NCBI GenBank assembly: GCA_002307235.1
Contig: DBTV01000007.1
Span: 19,159 to 83,158 of the forward strand
Direction: 5' to 3'
Source: Acidobacteriaceae bacterium UBA1307
GTDB taxonomy: Bacteria; Acidobacteriota; Terriglobia; Terriglobales; Acidobacteriaceae
DNA: 64,000 nucleotides
Shown: in pieces, positions 18,124 through 27,522 of the stretch
How positions within the stretch are numbered: the stretch's first letter is position 1
How the letters are laid out: every line of letters begins with the position of its first letter
Position numbers and translations under genes: made by a program
The notes under the pieces: model-generated
The model's database searches: none
The model's input: the letters and a program-made list of their open reading frames with translations, nothing else
What the model was told of the DNA's origin: nothing

Positions 18124-19323
18124 ATGAGCCAGAAACAGGAAAATCTGATTGTGGCGCTCGATATCGGCAGCGCGTGGACGCGCGTGGTTGCGGCCGAACT
18201 CTTTGAGAACTCCCTGCGCTACTACGGCCACGGTGTCGTCGAGTCGGCTGGAATGCGCAAGGGGCTGATCGCCGATCTTGCGCCCGCCGCCAAGGCCGTG
18301 CGCGCCGCCAGTGAAGAGGCCGAGCGGGCCGCGCGCGTCAACATCGACGAGTGCTCGATTTCGGTGGGCGGGCCGCACATTCGCGGGCTGAACAGCAGCG
18401 GCGGCTATGAGCTCGGCAATCGCATGCGCGAGATTACGCGCGACGATGTGCGTGTGGCCGTTGATCGCGCCCGTGCCATTGAGCGCCCGCCGGACCGCGA
18501 GATTCTGCATCTGCTCCATCGCCAGTTCATTCTGGACGATCAGCCCGGCATCTTCGATCCGGTGGGCATGGTCGGCACCCGGCTTGAGGTGGAGCTGCAC
18601 ATTGCCACCTGCTCGGCGAGCGCGTTGCAAAGCGCCGTTACCTGCGCCAATCGCGCCGGACTCGAGGTGACCGAGGCGGTGCTTGAGGTGGTCGCCGCCG
18701 CCGAGGCCACGCTGTCGGCCGACGAGCGCGAACTGGGCGTTTGCCTGCTCGACATCGGCGCGCATTCCAGCGATCTGGTGGTCTTCTTCGAGGGCGCGGC
18801 CGTGCATACGGCCTCGATTCCCATCGGCGGCATGCACTTTACCAACGATCTCGCCGTGGGCTTGCAGATTCCGCTGGCGCAGGCCGAGGAGATCAAGAAG
18901 CAGTACGGCAACGCCGTCGTCACCTCGGTGCCGCAACATGCCGAGGTCGAAATCGACAAGCAGGTACTGCGTCTGCGCACCGTTGCCGAGATTCTTGAAC
19001 CGCGGGCGCGCGAGCTGTTGTACTACGTCAAGGACAGCCTGCGGCAGGGCGGCGTTGTTGACGCGCTCGGTGCCGGTTGCGTTATGACCGGTGGCGGAGC
19101 GCTTTTGCCGGGTATGCTGGATGTTGCGGAAAGCCTGTTGCGTGCCCCGGCTCGCATCGGTTCGCCGGTTCGGCTCTCCCGTATGCCGCAGGAGTTGGTC
19201 GATCCGACCTTCGCCGTTGTGATTGGAACGCTTTTGTACGTTCAGCGCACGAGGAATACGCGCGCGGACGAGGATCGCAGCCTGCGCTCGAAGCTGCGGT
19301 CGATGTTCACATCGAGCTTTTAG
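18124..19323 (+). CDS. ftsA: Division protein FtsA
   Basis: Actin-like ATPase that anchors FtsZ to the membrane. The 399 residues begin with the phosphate-1 motif IVALDIGSAWTRVVAAEL, followed by the SHS2/1C domain, the phosphate-2 motif GVCLLDIGAHSSDLVVF and the adenosine motif VMTGGGALLPGM. The C-terminus ends SKLRSMFTSSF, compatible with the amphipathic membrane-binding helix of FtsA. AAGGA lies about 10 bp upstream of the ATG and the gap to ftsQ is 4 bp. Confidence 0.95.
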   Translation: MSQKQENLIVALDIGSAWTRVVAAELFENSLRYYGHGVVESAGMRKGLIADLAPAAKAVRAASEEAERAARVNIDECSISVGGPHIRGLNSSGGYELGNRMREITRDDVRVAVDRARAIERPPDREILHLLHRQFILDDQPGIFDPVGMVGTRLEVELHIATCSASALQSAVTCANRAGLEVTEAVLEVVAAAEATLSADERELGVCLLDIGAHSSDLVVFFEGAAVHTASIPIGGMHFTNDLAVGLQIPLAQAEEIKKQYGNAVVTSVPQHAEVEIDKQVLRLRTVAEILEPRARELLYYVKDSLRQGGVVDALGAGCVMTGGGALLPGMLDVAESLLRAPARIGSPVRLSRMPQELVDPTFAVVIGTLLYVQRTRNTRADEDRSLRSKLRSMFTSSF

Positions 19324-19389
19324 TCTTTGTTTCTTTGTTTTTTGAGTGCAAGATCAATCGTGGGTGAATCACAGGAGGGCCGCAAGATC

Positions 19390-20832
19390 ATGGACGAGCA
19401 GCAGCAGACCAACGAAGCCGGAGAGATGCGAATTCAGTTTCACGAGGAGCCGCCGCGCGGCGCTCGCATCAAAGTCATTGGAGTCGGCGGAGGTGGCGGC
19501 AACGCCGTCAATCGCATGATTCAGGCCCGCATGGAAGGTGTGGAGTTTATCGCCGCCAACACCGACGTGCAGGCGCTCAAGCTCTCTCAGGCCCCCGTCA
19601 AGCTGCAACTCGGTGTGCGGTTGACCTCGGGGCTCGGCGCGGGCGCCAACCCCGACGTTGGCCGCCGCGCGGCGCTTGAGGACTCGGAGAAGATCATCGA
19701 GTCGCTCGAGGGCGCCGACATGGTTTTTGTCACCGCCGGACTTGGCGGCGGCACCGGCACCGGAGCCGCGCCGGTTATTGCCTCGCTGGCCAGCGAGATG
19801 GGCATTCTCACCGTCGCCGTCGTCACCCAACCCTTCGGCTTTGAAGGCAAGCGCCGTCTGCAGCAGGCCGAGCGCGGCCTCAAGGAGCTGCTCGACAGCG
19901 TTGACACCATGATCGTCATTCCCAACGAGAAGCTGCTCGCCGTGGCCAAGGACGCGGGCTTTTTCGAGAGCTTCCGTATCGCCGACGACGTGCTCAGCCA
20001 GGGCGTGCAGGGCATCTCGGACATCATCACCATCCCTGGCATCATCAACCGCGACTTTGCCGACGTGAAGACGACCATGGCCGGAATGGGCTATGCGGTG
20101 ATGGGCACCGCCGTGCGTTCGGGTGAGAACCGCGCCGGTGAGGCCGCCAAGGCTGCCATGGCCTCGCCGCTGCTTGAGGCCGGTGCCATCGATGGCGCAC
20201 GCGGCATCCTGATCAACATCACCGGCTCGAGCTCGCTCAAGCTGAGTGAGGTCAACGAGGCTTCGTCGTTGATTCAGTCGGCCGCCCACGAGGACGCCAA
20301 CATTATCTTTGGTGCAGTGCTGAACGAGGAAATGGGCGAAGAGGTCAAGATCACTGTCATCGCCACCGGCTTTCGCGACCAGATGCCCGAGCGTCGCGCT
20401 CGCATGCTGACCGTGGCCGAGCCGGAGCAGGCCGTGCCCGAGTTGGGCGCTGGCACCGTGCCGGTCGAAACCGCCGCGCGCTGGCTCGACGAACAGCCCG
20501 CCGAGCCGAGGGCACCTTTTTTGAGCGAGAGCGAACCGGCCAGACCGGAGCTTCCCGCGCCGGTTGCCGCGCCCGCCGAGGAGGAGCCGTTCTTTTTCAC
20601 CTCGAACTCGCCGCGCGTTGAAACCTCGGTCACCGTCGATCCTCCGGCGGAGTTCCGGCCCGAACCGGCCGAGGCTCCCGTCGAAGCTCCCGCCGAGCCG
20701 GAGAGTTTTTCCCTGCGTCCGTCGAATGTTCCTCTGCCGCCGGCCCCGGTTTCGGCTGCTTTTTCCGATGCGGGAAGTGAGGACCACCGCGATCTGGATG
20801 TGCCGGCTTTTATGCGCCGTTTGCAGTTCTAG
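19390..20832 (+). CDS. ftsZ: Cell-division GTPase FtsZ
   Basis: Tubulin-like GTPase forming the Z-ring. ATG 19390 is preceded by AGGAGGG (19372-19378); an upstream in-frame reading from 19327 is not used. The 480 residues contain [24 protein letters not shown], the GTP loop [14 protein letters not shown] and the T7 loop [15 protein letters not shown]. The core ends near residue 320; a 150-residue Pro/Glu/Ala linker follows, then the conserved tail peptide [13 protein letters not shown] that binds FtsA. Last gene of the dcw block. Confidence 0.97.
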   Translation: MDEQQQTNEAGEMRIQFHEEPPRGARIKVIGVGGGGGNAVNRMIQARMEGVEFIAANTDVQALKLSQAPVKLQLGVRLTSGLGAGANPDVGRRAALEDSEKIIESLEGADMVFVTAGLGGGTGTGAAPVIASLASEMGILTVAVVTQPFGFEGKRRLQQAERGLKELLDSVDTMIVIPNEKLLAVAKDAGFFESFRIADDVLSQGVQGISDIITIPGIINRDFADVKTTMAGMGYAVMGTAVRSGENRAGEAAKAAMASPLLEAGAIDGARGILINITGSSSLKLSEVNEASSLIQSAAHEDANIIFGAVLNEEMGEEVKITVIATGFRDQMPERRARMLTVAEPEQAVPELGAGTVPVETAARWLDEQPAEPRAPFLSESEPARPELPAPVAAPAEEEPFFFTSNSPRVETSVTVDPPAEFRPEPAEAPVEAPAEPESFSLRPSNVPLPPAPVSAAFSDAGSEDHRDLDVPAFMRRLQF

Positions 20833-20905
20833 GCAGATCTTTATCCGCTTTAATGTAACAATGGGGGGAGGCGATCCAAAATTTCGGATTGCCTCTCCAA
20901 AAGAA

Positions 20906-20935
20906 TACCGGCGAAGTTGGCCGGTAACTTTTTTA
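20906..20935 (+). terminator. Terminator after ftsZ
   Basis: TACCGG/CCGGTA stem (20906-20911 with 20921-20926) followed by an ACTTTTTTAT tract. A second, T-less inverted repeat lies just before it at about 20865-20898. Together they probably end the dcw transcript. Confidence 0.8.
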
Positions 20936-21274
20936 TATCCAGTGAGAAACGCGAAATTTGCCGCGTTTTTTGCCGGTTTTCTTTTTCTCCTCCGGGCTGT
21001 AGGGTGAGAAGAAGTGGCTCGGATTTGGGCTGGTTCCGCGTGGGGAGCACGCGTTTTTTGAAGGTTCCCTCAAAGGAAAGGTCCAGAAACGAAAGTGTTT
21101 TGGGAAACTTCCGCGGAAACAAGCGGGAAACTGCTGGATGAAAAGCTGTTTTGAGGCTGCAATGCTTATAGAGCAGCCGCAAAAGTGACCGATGAGGTCA
21201 AAAGACGGACCCAGCGCACGGTGTGTGGCACAGGCGCACGCAGAGAAAATCCCTCACGAGAGGATGTTGACTGG
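20936..21274. other. Gene-free stretch between ftsZ and the transpeptidase
   Basis: No supported gene on either strand; short ORFs here lack ribosome sites and family features. The DNA is richer in A/T homopolymers than its surroundings and presumably holds the promoter of the transpeptidase gene, but no clear -35/-10 pair was identified. Confidence 0.5.
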
Positions 21275-22588
21275 ATGAAATTTTCGTCGGTATGGGCAAT
21301 CGCATCATTGATGGCGGGGCTGACTTTTGGGGCCTCGGACCTGGCGGCGTTGAACGCGCCGCGCGCCTTGCATCGGTCGAAGGCCGAGCCGCGGCTCTCG
21401 TCGCGTCATGCGGCTGCGACGCCGCGCGCCGCGCGCCGCGCCGGTGCGCGTGCCGCCGCCAGCGATGCGCCGGCCGCCCGGGGCAAGCATGCCCGTGGCA
21501 AAAAGGGCCGCGTCGCCGCCGATGATTCTGTTGCCGCATTGCCGCGCTCGGCGCGCGGACGTCGCGCTGCGCTGCGTGGCCGTCGCCGGGGCAAGTTTGC
21601 CGAGATCTTTACGGCCAGCTCTTTTGTACCCTCGGGCACGGTCGGCCTGGGCGACAGGACTGCGGGCGAGGATCCGGTTGTCCGTCAGGCTGCCGTCGAG
21701 GCGATGGGCGACATGAACGGCACGGCGGTAGTGATCAACGCCGACACCGGTCGCGTTCTGGCGATGGTCAACCAGAAGCTGGCGCTTGCGCCGGGGGCCG
21801 AGCCCTGCTCGACGATCAAGATTACCGTGGCCATGGCCGCGCTCTCCGAGGGGCTCGTGACCCGCGAAACGCCGGTGGCTCTGGCGGGCGGCGGGCGCAT
21901 GAACATGACCCAGGCGCTGGCTCACAGCAACAATCTCTACTTTGAGTCGCTGGGCCGCATGCTCGGCTTTGAGCGGCTGCACCACTACGAACAGCAGTTT
22001 GGCCTGGGCGAACTGGCCGGTTACAACATTGCCGGTGAGCAGCTTGGCCAGTATCCGGACCACGAGATTGCGGCCTCGCAGGGCGGCGTGGGCCGCATGT
22101 GCAGCTTCGGCCAGGGCATCTCGCTGACGCCGTTGCAGTTGGGCGCTTACGTTGCGGCGCTGGCCAACGGGGGCACGCTCTACTATCTGCAGCACCCGAC
22201 CACGCCCGAAGAGATTGCCAGCTTCCAGCCGAAGGTCAAGCGCACGCTCGACATCGCCCGCTACCTGCCCGAGATTCAAGAGGGCATGGCTGGCGCGGTC
22301 GAGTACGGCACGGCGCGGCGGCTCAGGGCCAGCTTCCAGGAGTTCCCGGTCTTCGGCAAGACGGGCACCTGCTCGGATCGCGGCACGCGCTTTGGCTGGT
22401 TCGCCTCCTTCACCCATGCGCCGCAGGGTAATCTGGTGACGGTCTTCTTCCTCGAAGGTGGCCGACCGGTCTTTGGACCCCGCGCGGCCGAGCTGACGGG
22501 CCTGTTCTACAAGGGACTTCGGGATCGCGATTACTTCAGGACGCAAGAGGCCGAAGTCGCCAGCCCCTCGGCGACGGTCAGCCGCTAG
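21275..22588 (+). CDS. Penicillin-binding transpeptidase-domain protein
   Basis: Exported D,D-transpeptidase-like protein of 437 residues. ATG 21275 follows GAGAGG and yields an N-terminal signal or anchor segment (SSVWAIASLMAGLTFGASDLAAL). Residues about 30-110 are an Ala/Arg-rich low-complexity stretch with many RR and RG pairs. The catalytic domain shows the three PBP motifs: S179-T-I-K182, S218-N-N220 and K362-T-G. There is no N-terminal dimerisation module as in FtsI or PBP2, so it resembles stand-alone transpeptidase domains. It lies after ftsZ, which suggests, but does not prove, a role in wall synthesis. Confidence 0.85.
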   Translation: MKFSSVWAIASLMAGLTFGASDLAALNAPRALHRSKAEPRLSSRHAAATPRAARRAGARAAASDAPAARGKHARGKKGRVAADDSVAALPRSARGRRAALRGRRRGKFAEIFTASSFVPSGTVGLGDRTAGEDPVVRQAAVEAMGDMNGTAVVINADTGRVLAMVNQKLALAPGAEPCSTIKITVAMAALSEGLVTRETPVALAGGGRMNMTQALAHSNNLYFESLGRMLGFERLHHYEQQFGLGELAGYNIAGEQLGQYPDHEIAASQGGVGRMCSFGQGISLTPLQLGAYVAALANGGTLYYLQHPTTPEEIASFQPKVKRTLDIARYLPEIQEGMAGAVEYGTARRLRASFQEFPVFGKTGTCSDRGTRFGWFASFTHAPQGNLVTVFFLEGGRPVFGPRAAELTGLFYKGLRDRDYFRTQEAEVASPSATVSR

Positions 22589-22610
22589 CTTTCTTCAATT
22601 TCACAAAGTG

Positions 22611-22640
22611 AGGCCGCTCCGCGAGGGCGGCCTTTTTTTG
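22611..22640 (+). terminator. Terminator after the transpeptidase gene
   Basis: AGGCCGC pairs with GCGGCCT and is followed directly by a run of seven T. Lies 22 bp after the stop codon. Confidence 0.92.
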
Positions 22641-22792
22641 TGTGCGCCGCGGAAAAGAATCTTTGCGACAAATCGTTCTTGGCGGTATCTAACAAAGTAA
22701 AGATCTCTGTCGAAGAACAGAAGCTGCGTTTGCGCGCGGCGCGGACAGTGGCCTTCTTCTCGACCATTTCATAGCATACGAAGGATCCTGGC

Positions 22793-23743
22793 ATGGAGCT
22801 ATCGACGCACATCTTGCTGACCTATGGCTACGCCCTGTTGTTTGGCTGGGTGCTGGTGGAGCAACTCGGTGCGCCGCTGCCTGCTGCGCCGGTGCTTCTG
22901 GCCTCGGGCGCACTGTCGCGCGAGGGCGAGATGAGCTTCTGGGGAGCTTTGGCCGCGGGTGTGGTGGCCGCGCTGATTGCCGACACGGCCTGGTTCTGGA
23001 TCGGCCGGAATTATGGCCACATTGTGCTGCGGCTGCTCTGCAGGGTCTCGCTGGAGCCTTCCACCTGCGTACGGCGCACCCAACTCTCCTATGGCCGCCG
23101 TGGCAAGGTGATGCTGGTTTTTTCTAAATTTGTGCCGGGGCTGGCCACGCTGGCGCCACCGGTGGCCGGGCAAAAGGGCATGAGCACGCGCGCGTTTCTG
23201 GCCTATGACGGCGCCGGTTCGGTGTTGTGGGTGGGCGCGATGCTGGTGGGCGGGCGTTTTTGCGGCGCGTTGCTGAATCGCAACTCCGGCGTGCTTGATT
23301 GGGTAGGCAAATTTTCGGGTGGCCTGCTGGCGGTGGGCATCGTGGGCTTCTTTGCGGTGCGTTTGGTGCGGCGGCAGATGACCTTGCGCAGCCTGCGTGC
23401 GGCGCGGCTGGAGCCGGTGGAACTGAAGCGGCAACTGGACGCCGGTGAGTCGGTCTACATCGTCGACCTGCGCGATCCGGTGGAGGTGGATGCGGGCACG
23501 CTGCCCGGGGCGCGCGTGGTTTCGCCGCTGGCCCTGGCCGAGCGGCAGATCGAGATTCCACGCGACCGCGACGTGGTGCTGTTCTGCGACTGCCCGAACG
23601 ATGCTTCGGCGGCGCAAACGGCGTTGCGTCTGCACAAGCTCGGCATTGAGCGCGTGCGTCCGTTGCGTGGTGGCGTCGATGAGTGGAAGCGGCTCGGCTA
23701 TCCTCTCGAAGCGGCTGCGTCGGTGGCGTTGTCAGAAAACTGA
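22793..23743 (+). CDS. DedA-family membrane protein fused to a rhodanese domain
   Basis: Residues 1-200 form a DedA/SNARE-associated membrane domain: an N-terminal re-entrant segment with EQLGAPLPAAPVLLASGAL, later FSKFVPGLATLAPPVAGQKGMS, the family's conserved F-x-R/K-FxPG motif, and further helices. Residues about 210-305 are a rhodanese domain (VYIVDLRDPVEVDAGTLPGA, then VVLFCDCPNDASAA and LRGGVDEWKRLGYPL). The cysteine aligned with the active site is the first in LFCDC, so it is probably catalytic. DedA proteins move undecaprenyl phosphate or phospholipids; the role of the cytoplasmic rhodanese is unknown. Confidence 0.88.
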   Translation: MELSTHILLTYGYALLFGWVLVEQLGAPLPAAPVLLASGALSREGEMSFWGALAAGVVAALIADTAWFWIGRNYGHIVLRLLCRVSLEPSTCVRRTQLSYGRRGKVMLVFSKFVPGLATLAPPVAGQKGMSTRAFLAYDGAGSVLWVGAMLVGGRFCGALLNRNSGVLDWVGKFSGGLLAVGIVGFFAVRLVRRQMTLRSLRAARLEPVELKRQLDAGESVYIVDLRDPVEVDAGTLPGARVVSPLALAERQIEIPRDRDVVLFCDCPNDASAAQTALRLHKLGIERVRPLRGGVDEWKRLGYPLEAAASVALSEN

Positions 23744-23819
23744 CCGGAGCTGATCATGATTTCGCCGATGGCTCTAAAATAGACCTCGCGGCTCTTGTGG
23801 GTCGCACGGAGCTAAGCCT

Positions 23820-25457
23820 GTGGCCTACGACGATCTGCGCGACTGGATCAAGACACTCGAAAAGCATGGGGAACTGAAGCGCATCCGCGCCGAGGTTTCG
23901 CCGGAGTTGGAAATCACCGAGATCACCGACCGGGTGAGCAAGATCGGTTCTTCCTCTGCCGACAAGCGCGTTGCGCAGCCCAAGGATCCAAGGCCGGGCG
24001 GCCCGGCGCTGCTGTTTGAAAACATCAAGGGCCATCCGGGGCAGAAGGTGCTCATCAACCAGTTCGGCTCGGAGCGGCGCATGGCGCTGGCGCTTGGCGT
24101 CGAGCGGCTCGAAGAGGTTGCTGACCGCATCACGGGGCTGATGAACATCAAGCCGCCCGAGGGCTTCTTCGACAAGCTCAAGATGCTGCCGCAACTGGGC
24201 GCGCTGGCCAACGCGCTGCCGAAGACGGTGAGCGCCAAAGATGCGCCCTGCAAGGAAGTCATCGAGCGCGAGAACTTCGACCTGAACCAGTTTCCGATTC
24301 TGAAGTGTTGGCCCTCCGATGGTGGGCGGTTCATCACGCTGCCTTGCGTGCACACGCGCGACCCGAAGACCGGCAAGCGCAATGTGGGCATGTACCGGAT
24401 GCAGGTTTACGATGGGCAGACGACGGGGATGCACTGGCAGCGGCAGAAGGTCGCCGCCGAGCACTATCGCAATGCGCTTCGCTCGATAGCCTCCCTTGGC
24501 TCGACCGACAATCCGCTCACGGCCAACGTCGCAGCCATGGCCGAGTCGGCGGGTGGCGCGGAACGCGTTCCCGACGGGCCGATGGGCGGGTTGCCGCAGG
24601 TTTCTTTTAGCAAAGAGAAGAACGGGCGACTCGAAGTCGCGGTGGCCATCGGCACCGATCCGGCGACGACCTTTTCTGCGATTGTTCCGGCACCGCCCGA
24701 GGTGGAAGAGTTCATGGTGGCCGGTTTCTTGCGCGGCAAGCCGCTCGAAATCGTGCAGTGCGAAACGGTCGATTTGCAGGTGCCCGCGCATGCCGAGATC
24801 GTGCTCGAGGGCTACGTCGAGCTGGGCGAGCTGCGCACCGAAGGCCCCTTCGGCGATCACACCGGCTTCTACACCATGACCGACGAGTATCCTGTCTTCC
24901 ACCTGACCTGCATCACGCGTCGCAAGGATCCGATCTACGCGGCGACGATTGTTGGCAAGCCGCCGATGGAGGACGCCTATCTGGCCAAGGCCGTCGAACG
25001 CGTCTTTTTGCCGGCGATGAAGATGACGATTCCCGAGATCGTCGACATCAACCTGCCGGCCGAGGGCGTGGCGCACAATCTGATGCTGGTCTCGATCCGC
25101 AAAAGCTATGCCGGGCAGGCGCGCAAGGTGATGAACGCGATCTGGTCGCTCGGCCAGGCGATGTTCACCAAATGCATTGTGGTGGTCGATGAGGATTGCG
25201 ACGTGCAGAATGTGGCCGAGGTGGTCTGGCGGGTGGCGAACAATATTGACCCGGAGCGCGATATCCAGTTCATGCTGGGGCCGGTCGACTCGCTCGACCA
25301 TGCGAGCCGGCTGCCGAACTACGGCTCGAAGATGGGCATCGATGCTACGCGCAAATGGCGCGCCGAGGGCTTTGCGCGGCCCTGGCCGGCGATGCTTGAA
25401 ATGGACGCGGCCACGAAGGCCCGTGTGGATGCGATCTGGAAGGAGTTGGGACTCTAG
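23820..25457 (+). CDS. UbiD-family decarboxylase
   Basis: Prenylated-FMN-dependent decarboxylase of 545 residues, starting at GTG 23820. Typical UbiD segments are visible: DLRDWIKTLEKHGELKRI at the N-terminus, RNVGMYRMQVYDGQTTGMHWQ, EIVLEGYVELGELRTEGPFGDHTGFYT containing the catalytic acid region, and VVVDEDCDVQNVAEVVWRVANNIDPERD. It could act in ubiquinone or menaquinone-type synthesis or on another aromatic acid; no ubiX is next to it, so the pathway is open. Gene stands alone between the DedA protein and a small unknown module. Confidence 0.88.
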   Translation: MAYDDLRDWIKTLEKHGELKRIRAEVSPELEITEITDRVSKIGSSSADKRVAQPKDPRPGGPALLFENIKGHPGQKVLINQFGSERRMALALGVERLEEVADRITGLMNIKPPEGFFDKLKMLPQLGALANALPKTVSAKDAPCKEVIERENFDLNQFPILKCWPSDGGRFITLPCVHTRDPKTGKRNVGMYRMQVYDGQTTGMHWQRQKVAAEHYRNALRSIASLGSTDNPLTANVAAMAESAGGAERVPDGPMGGLPQVSFSKEKNGRLEVAVAIGTDPATTFSAIVPAPPEVEEFMVAGFLRGKPLEIVQCETVDLQVPAHAEIVLEGYVELGELRTEGPFGDHTGFYTMTDEYPVFHLTCITRRKDPIYAATIVGKPPMEDAYLAKAVERVFLPAMKMTIPEIVDINLPAEGVAHNLMLVSIRKSYAGQARKVMNAIWSLGQAMFTKCIVVVDEDCDVQNVAEVVWRVANNIDPERDIQFMLGPVDSLDHASRLPNYGSKMGIDATRKWRAEGFARPWPAMLEMDAATKARVDAIWKELGL

Positions 25458-25477
25458 TTTCCTTGCGGATTGGGCCT

Positions 25478-25505
25478 TGACAGTTGCGTGTCTTCGGATA
25501 AGGTG
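25478..25505 (+). promoter_or_regulatory. Candidate sigma-70 promoter of the two-gene module
   Basis: TTGACA at 25478-25483, 16-bp spacer, TAAGGT at 25500-25505. It lies 20 bp after the ubiD stop and about 100 bp before the next gene. The -35 is perfect; the -10 is moderate. Confidence 0.6.
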
Positions 25506-25546
25506 AACTCGAGACTCGTTGCTGCCTCCGCATGGAGATTCAGTTG

Positions 25547-25576
25547 CGCCTCAGCACATTGCGCTGAGGCGCTTTG
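25547..25576 (+). terminator. Hairpin in the leader of the two-gene module
   Basis: GCGCCTCAGC (25547-25556) pairs exactly with GCTGAGGCGC (25564-25573), followed by TTT. It may end readthrough from ubiD or attenuate the downstream pair, since the candidate promoter lies before it. Confidence 0.65.
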
Positions 25577-25606
25577 TGTATTCAGCTGAAAAAGGAGTCA
25601 TTAAAA

Positions 25607-26095
25607 ATGCTTTTGCTGAATGCGCGGGACTGGTTCGACTGGACGAACGCGGGGATTGGAACGGCGGGGCTGGCGCTTACGTTCGTAACGCTGTTTTTCG
25701 CTAAGGGTGCAAAGACGGCGGCGACAGAGGCGCGTGAGGCGATCTGGAAGCGGGGCACCTCAGAGGCATTATCCGAGCTTGGAAAAATCGCCAAAGAGTT
25801 GATTCTGTATCTTTCTGCGGAACGTTTTAAAGAAGCCTCCGTTCGCTTACTGGATTTGATGGAGCGAATGCCTTTGGTTCGCGAACGGTTTAAGCGCTTT
25901 TTGCAAGATGATTTCGATAAACTGAAAGAGATTGAAGGCATCCTGCATCAACTCGCGACCCAACTGCGTACTCCTGAAGATCTCGAAGAGGAAGGTAAAG
26001 TTTCGGAGATGATTGCATCAGCGTCTCAGGCAAGTTGGGAGTTGCAAGCAATTTGCGGACGCCTACTAGCCACACTGGATAAGGAGGAACAATGA
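25607..26095 (+). CDS. Unrecognised membrane-anchored helical protein
   Basis: A 162-residue protein I do not recognise. ATG 25607 follows AAAAGGAG. Residues about 13-33 (GIGTAGLALTFVTLFFAKG) form one membrane helix; the rest is charged, mostly helical and probably cytoplasmic, with long Leu/Glu/Lys stretches. It overlaps the next gene by 4 bp (ATGA), so the two should be made together. Base composition is lower in GC than neighbours, hinting at acquisition. No function is proposed. Confidence 0.75.
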   Translation: MLLLNARDWFDWTNAGIGTAGLALTFVTLFFAKGAKTAATEAREAIWKRGTSEALSELGKIAKELILYLSAERFKEASVRLLDLMERMPLVRERFKRFLQDDFDKLKEIEGILHQLATQLRTPEDLEEEGKVSEMIASASQASWELQAICGRLLATLDKEEQ

Positions 26096-26529
26096 GCGAG
26101 CAAGGGGAACAATGGGCTCGGCAACTCCTCGAAAAGACAAAAGCGGGGAAATTGGATTGGTCTACAGTGAGAGACCAACAATTCGATACGTATCGTGCTG
26201 AGATTGGCGATGGTTTTTCGTTCTTCGTTCAGAGGAAGGTTGCGGAAGATGATTACAAACAGATTTTTCTTGAGTTGAAAGAAAACGGAAGGTCCATCCT
26301 TGCTGATAAAGCGGACAACCAAATTTCCTCTCTAGCCAAGATTTTTTCTCAGGCGGAGAGTCGGATTATTTTGTCAGATAAGACTCCAGCCCAGGAATAT
26401 ACGCAGGAAAGCAGCGGGCATATTGCGAGATTTAGGCTGTTCAGTGACTTGTTCTATGCGGCGCGTACCAAGGCCATGGGGGGAGAGCAAACTCTCAAAA
26501 AGGTGCAAAAGCTGATCGAGAGCCTATAA
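26092..26529 (+). CDS. Unrecognised soluble partner of the preceding gene
   Basis: A 145-residue soluble protein, no family recognised. AAGGAGG precedes the ATG, which overlaps the stop of the upstream gene. The sequence is helical and charged, with no signal peptide or membrane segment and no cysteine motif. Segment RDQQFDTYRAEIGDGFSFFVQRK looks like a beta-rich core, followed by helices. As the upstream protein is membrane-anchored, the pair may form a membrane-attached complex; this is inference only. Confidence 0.75.
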   Translation: MSEQGEQWARQLLEKTKAGKLDWSTVRDQQFDTYRAEIGDGFSFFVQRKVAEDDYKQIFLELKENGRSILADKADNQISSLAKIFSQAESRIILSDKTPAQEYTQESSGHIARFRLFSDLFYAARTKAMGGEQTLKKVQKLIESL

Positions 26530-26560
26530 CTCCTGCATAGTTCGGCAGGGATATTACATT

Positions 26561-27436
26561 TTGAAGGATGGTTTAATCTTGCGGCGTTTTTATGCATTTT
26601 TTAGCTTGATTCTTCTTGGCGGATGTTTTCCTCTCGCGCTCGCGGCCCAGCAGGCCCCAGAGAGCTTTCACTGGGTGGATTTTCACTCGGAGAAGGACAA
26701 GGGCACGGTGGTTTGGGTGGAGCGGGCGCTGGCGGTCGAGAACTGGACGGCGATTCGCGAGATTGGCGTCAACTATGACGCGGCGCTGGTGGTGACCACC
26801 GAGCGCCACTCGACGCAGACCGCTGCCAATGCCGACAGCTTTGCCGTCTGGAGTGTTTCCCTCACCGACCGCAGCGTGACGCCGCTGATCCGTGGCGTGA
26901 ATCTGCGCTGGCTCGATTGGATGCGCTTTGCCGACGGGGCGGTCGAGGAGCCGGCGCTGCTCTACGAGAACTGCCGCGACTGCGTGGCGACGACCTACTT
27001 TACCAGCTTCTACTACGATGTGCGCTACCACCAGTGGCGCGCGCGCTGGATGCAGAACCGCCTGGGCGTGCCGCTGTGGACCGAGAGTCAGCCGGCGGGC
27101 ATGGTCTGGACGCAGGTCTATGCGGGCGTCTCGGAGCCGAACGGCCGCGCGCTCCTTTACACCTGGAGCCACTTCGACTATGGCATTGGCAAGGAGCCGA
27201 GCGACTCGATCTACCGCTACGATCTGGACCCGGTGAGCGGGCTCGACCGCGCGCTGCCACTGGCGGGCCGGGATGCCGAGGCCGCCAAACTGCGCCTGTG
27301 CGGGCAGGACGCAATTCCGAGCCTGATGCGCGGGCAGGACTCCGAGATGTGCGTTAAGCTGGTGGGCGCGCGGCCCGGCCATCGCATGGTGACCACGCCG
27401 CCGGTGAACAATCGCGGGCGCATCGGGGCGCGATAG
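26561..27436 (+). CDS. Exported hypothetical protein
   Basis: A secreted protein of up to 291 residues with a hydrophobic N-terminus (FYAFFSLILLGGCFPLALAAQQ) compatible with cleavage at ALAAQ or, less well, with lipidation at the LGGC cysteine. Start unclear: TTG 26561 or TTG 26579, the latter 11 bp after GAAGGA. The body is rich in Trp and Tyr with two paired-cysteine segments (ENCRDC and later LCGQD..SEMC). No known domain recognised. Confidence 0.72.
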   Translation: MKDGLILRRFYAFFSLILLGGCFPLALAAQQAPESFHWVDFHSEKDKGTVVWVERALAVENWTAIREIGVNYDAALVVTTERHSTQTAANADSFAVWSVSLTDRSVTPLIRGVNLRWLDWMRFADGAVEEPALLYENCRDCVATTYFTSFYYDVRYHQWRARWMQNRLGVPLWTESQPAGMVWTQVYAGVSEPNGRALLYTWSHFDYGIGKEPSDSIYRYDLDPVSGLDRALPLAGRDAEAAKLRLCGQDAIPSLMRGQDSEMCVKLVGARPGHRMVTTPPVNNRGRIGAR

Positions 27437-27522
27437 AGGTCGCGGATTTTGATCCGGCCTGAGCAATAGAGGGCTGTTTGGCTCGCATGCTTCTACTAGG
27501 CTTCATGCTATTGGAGCGTGCT

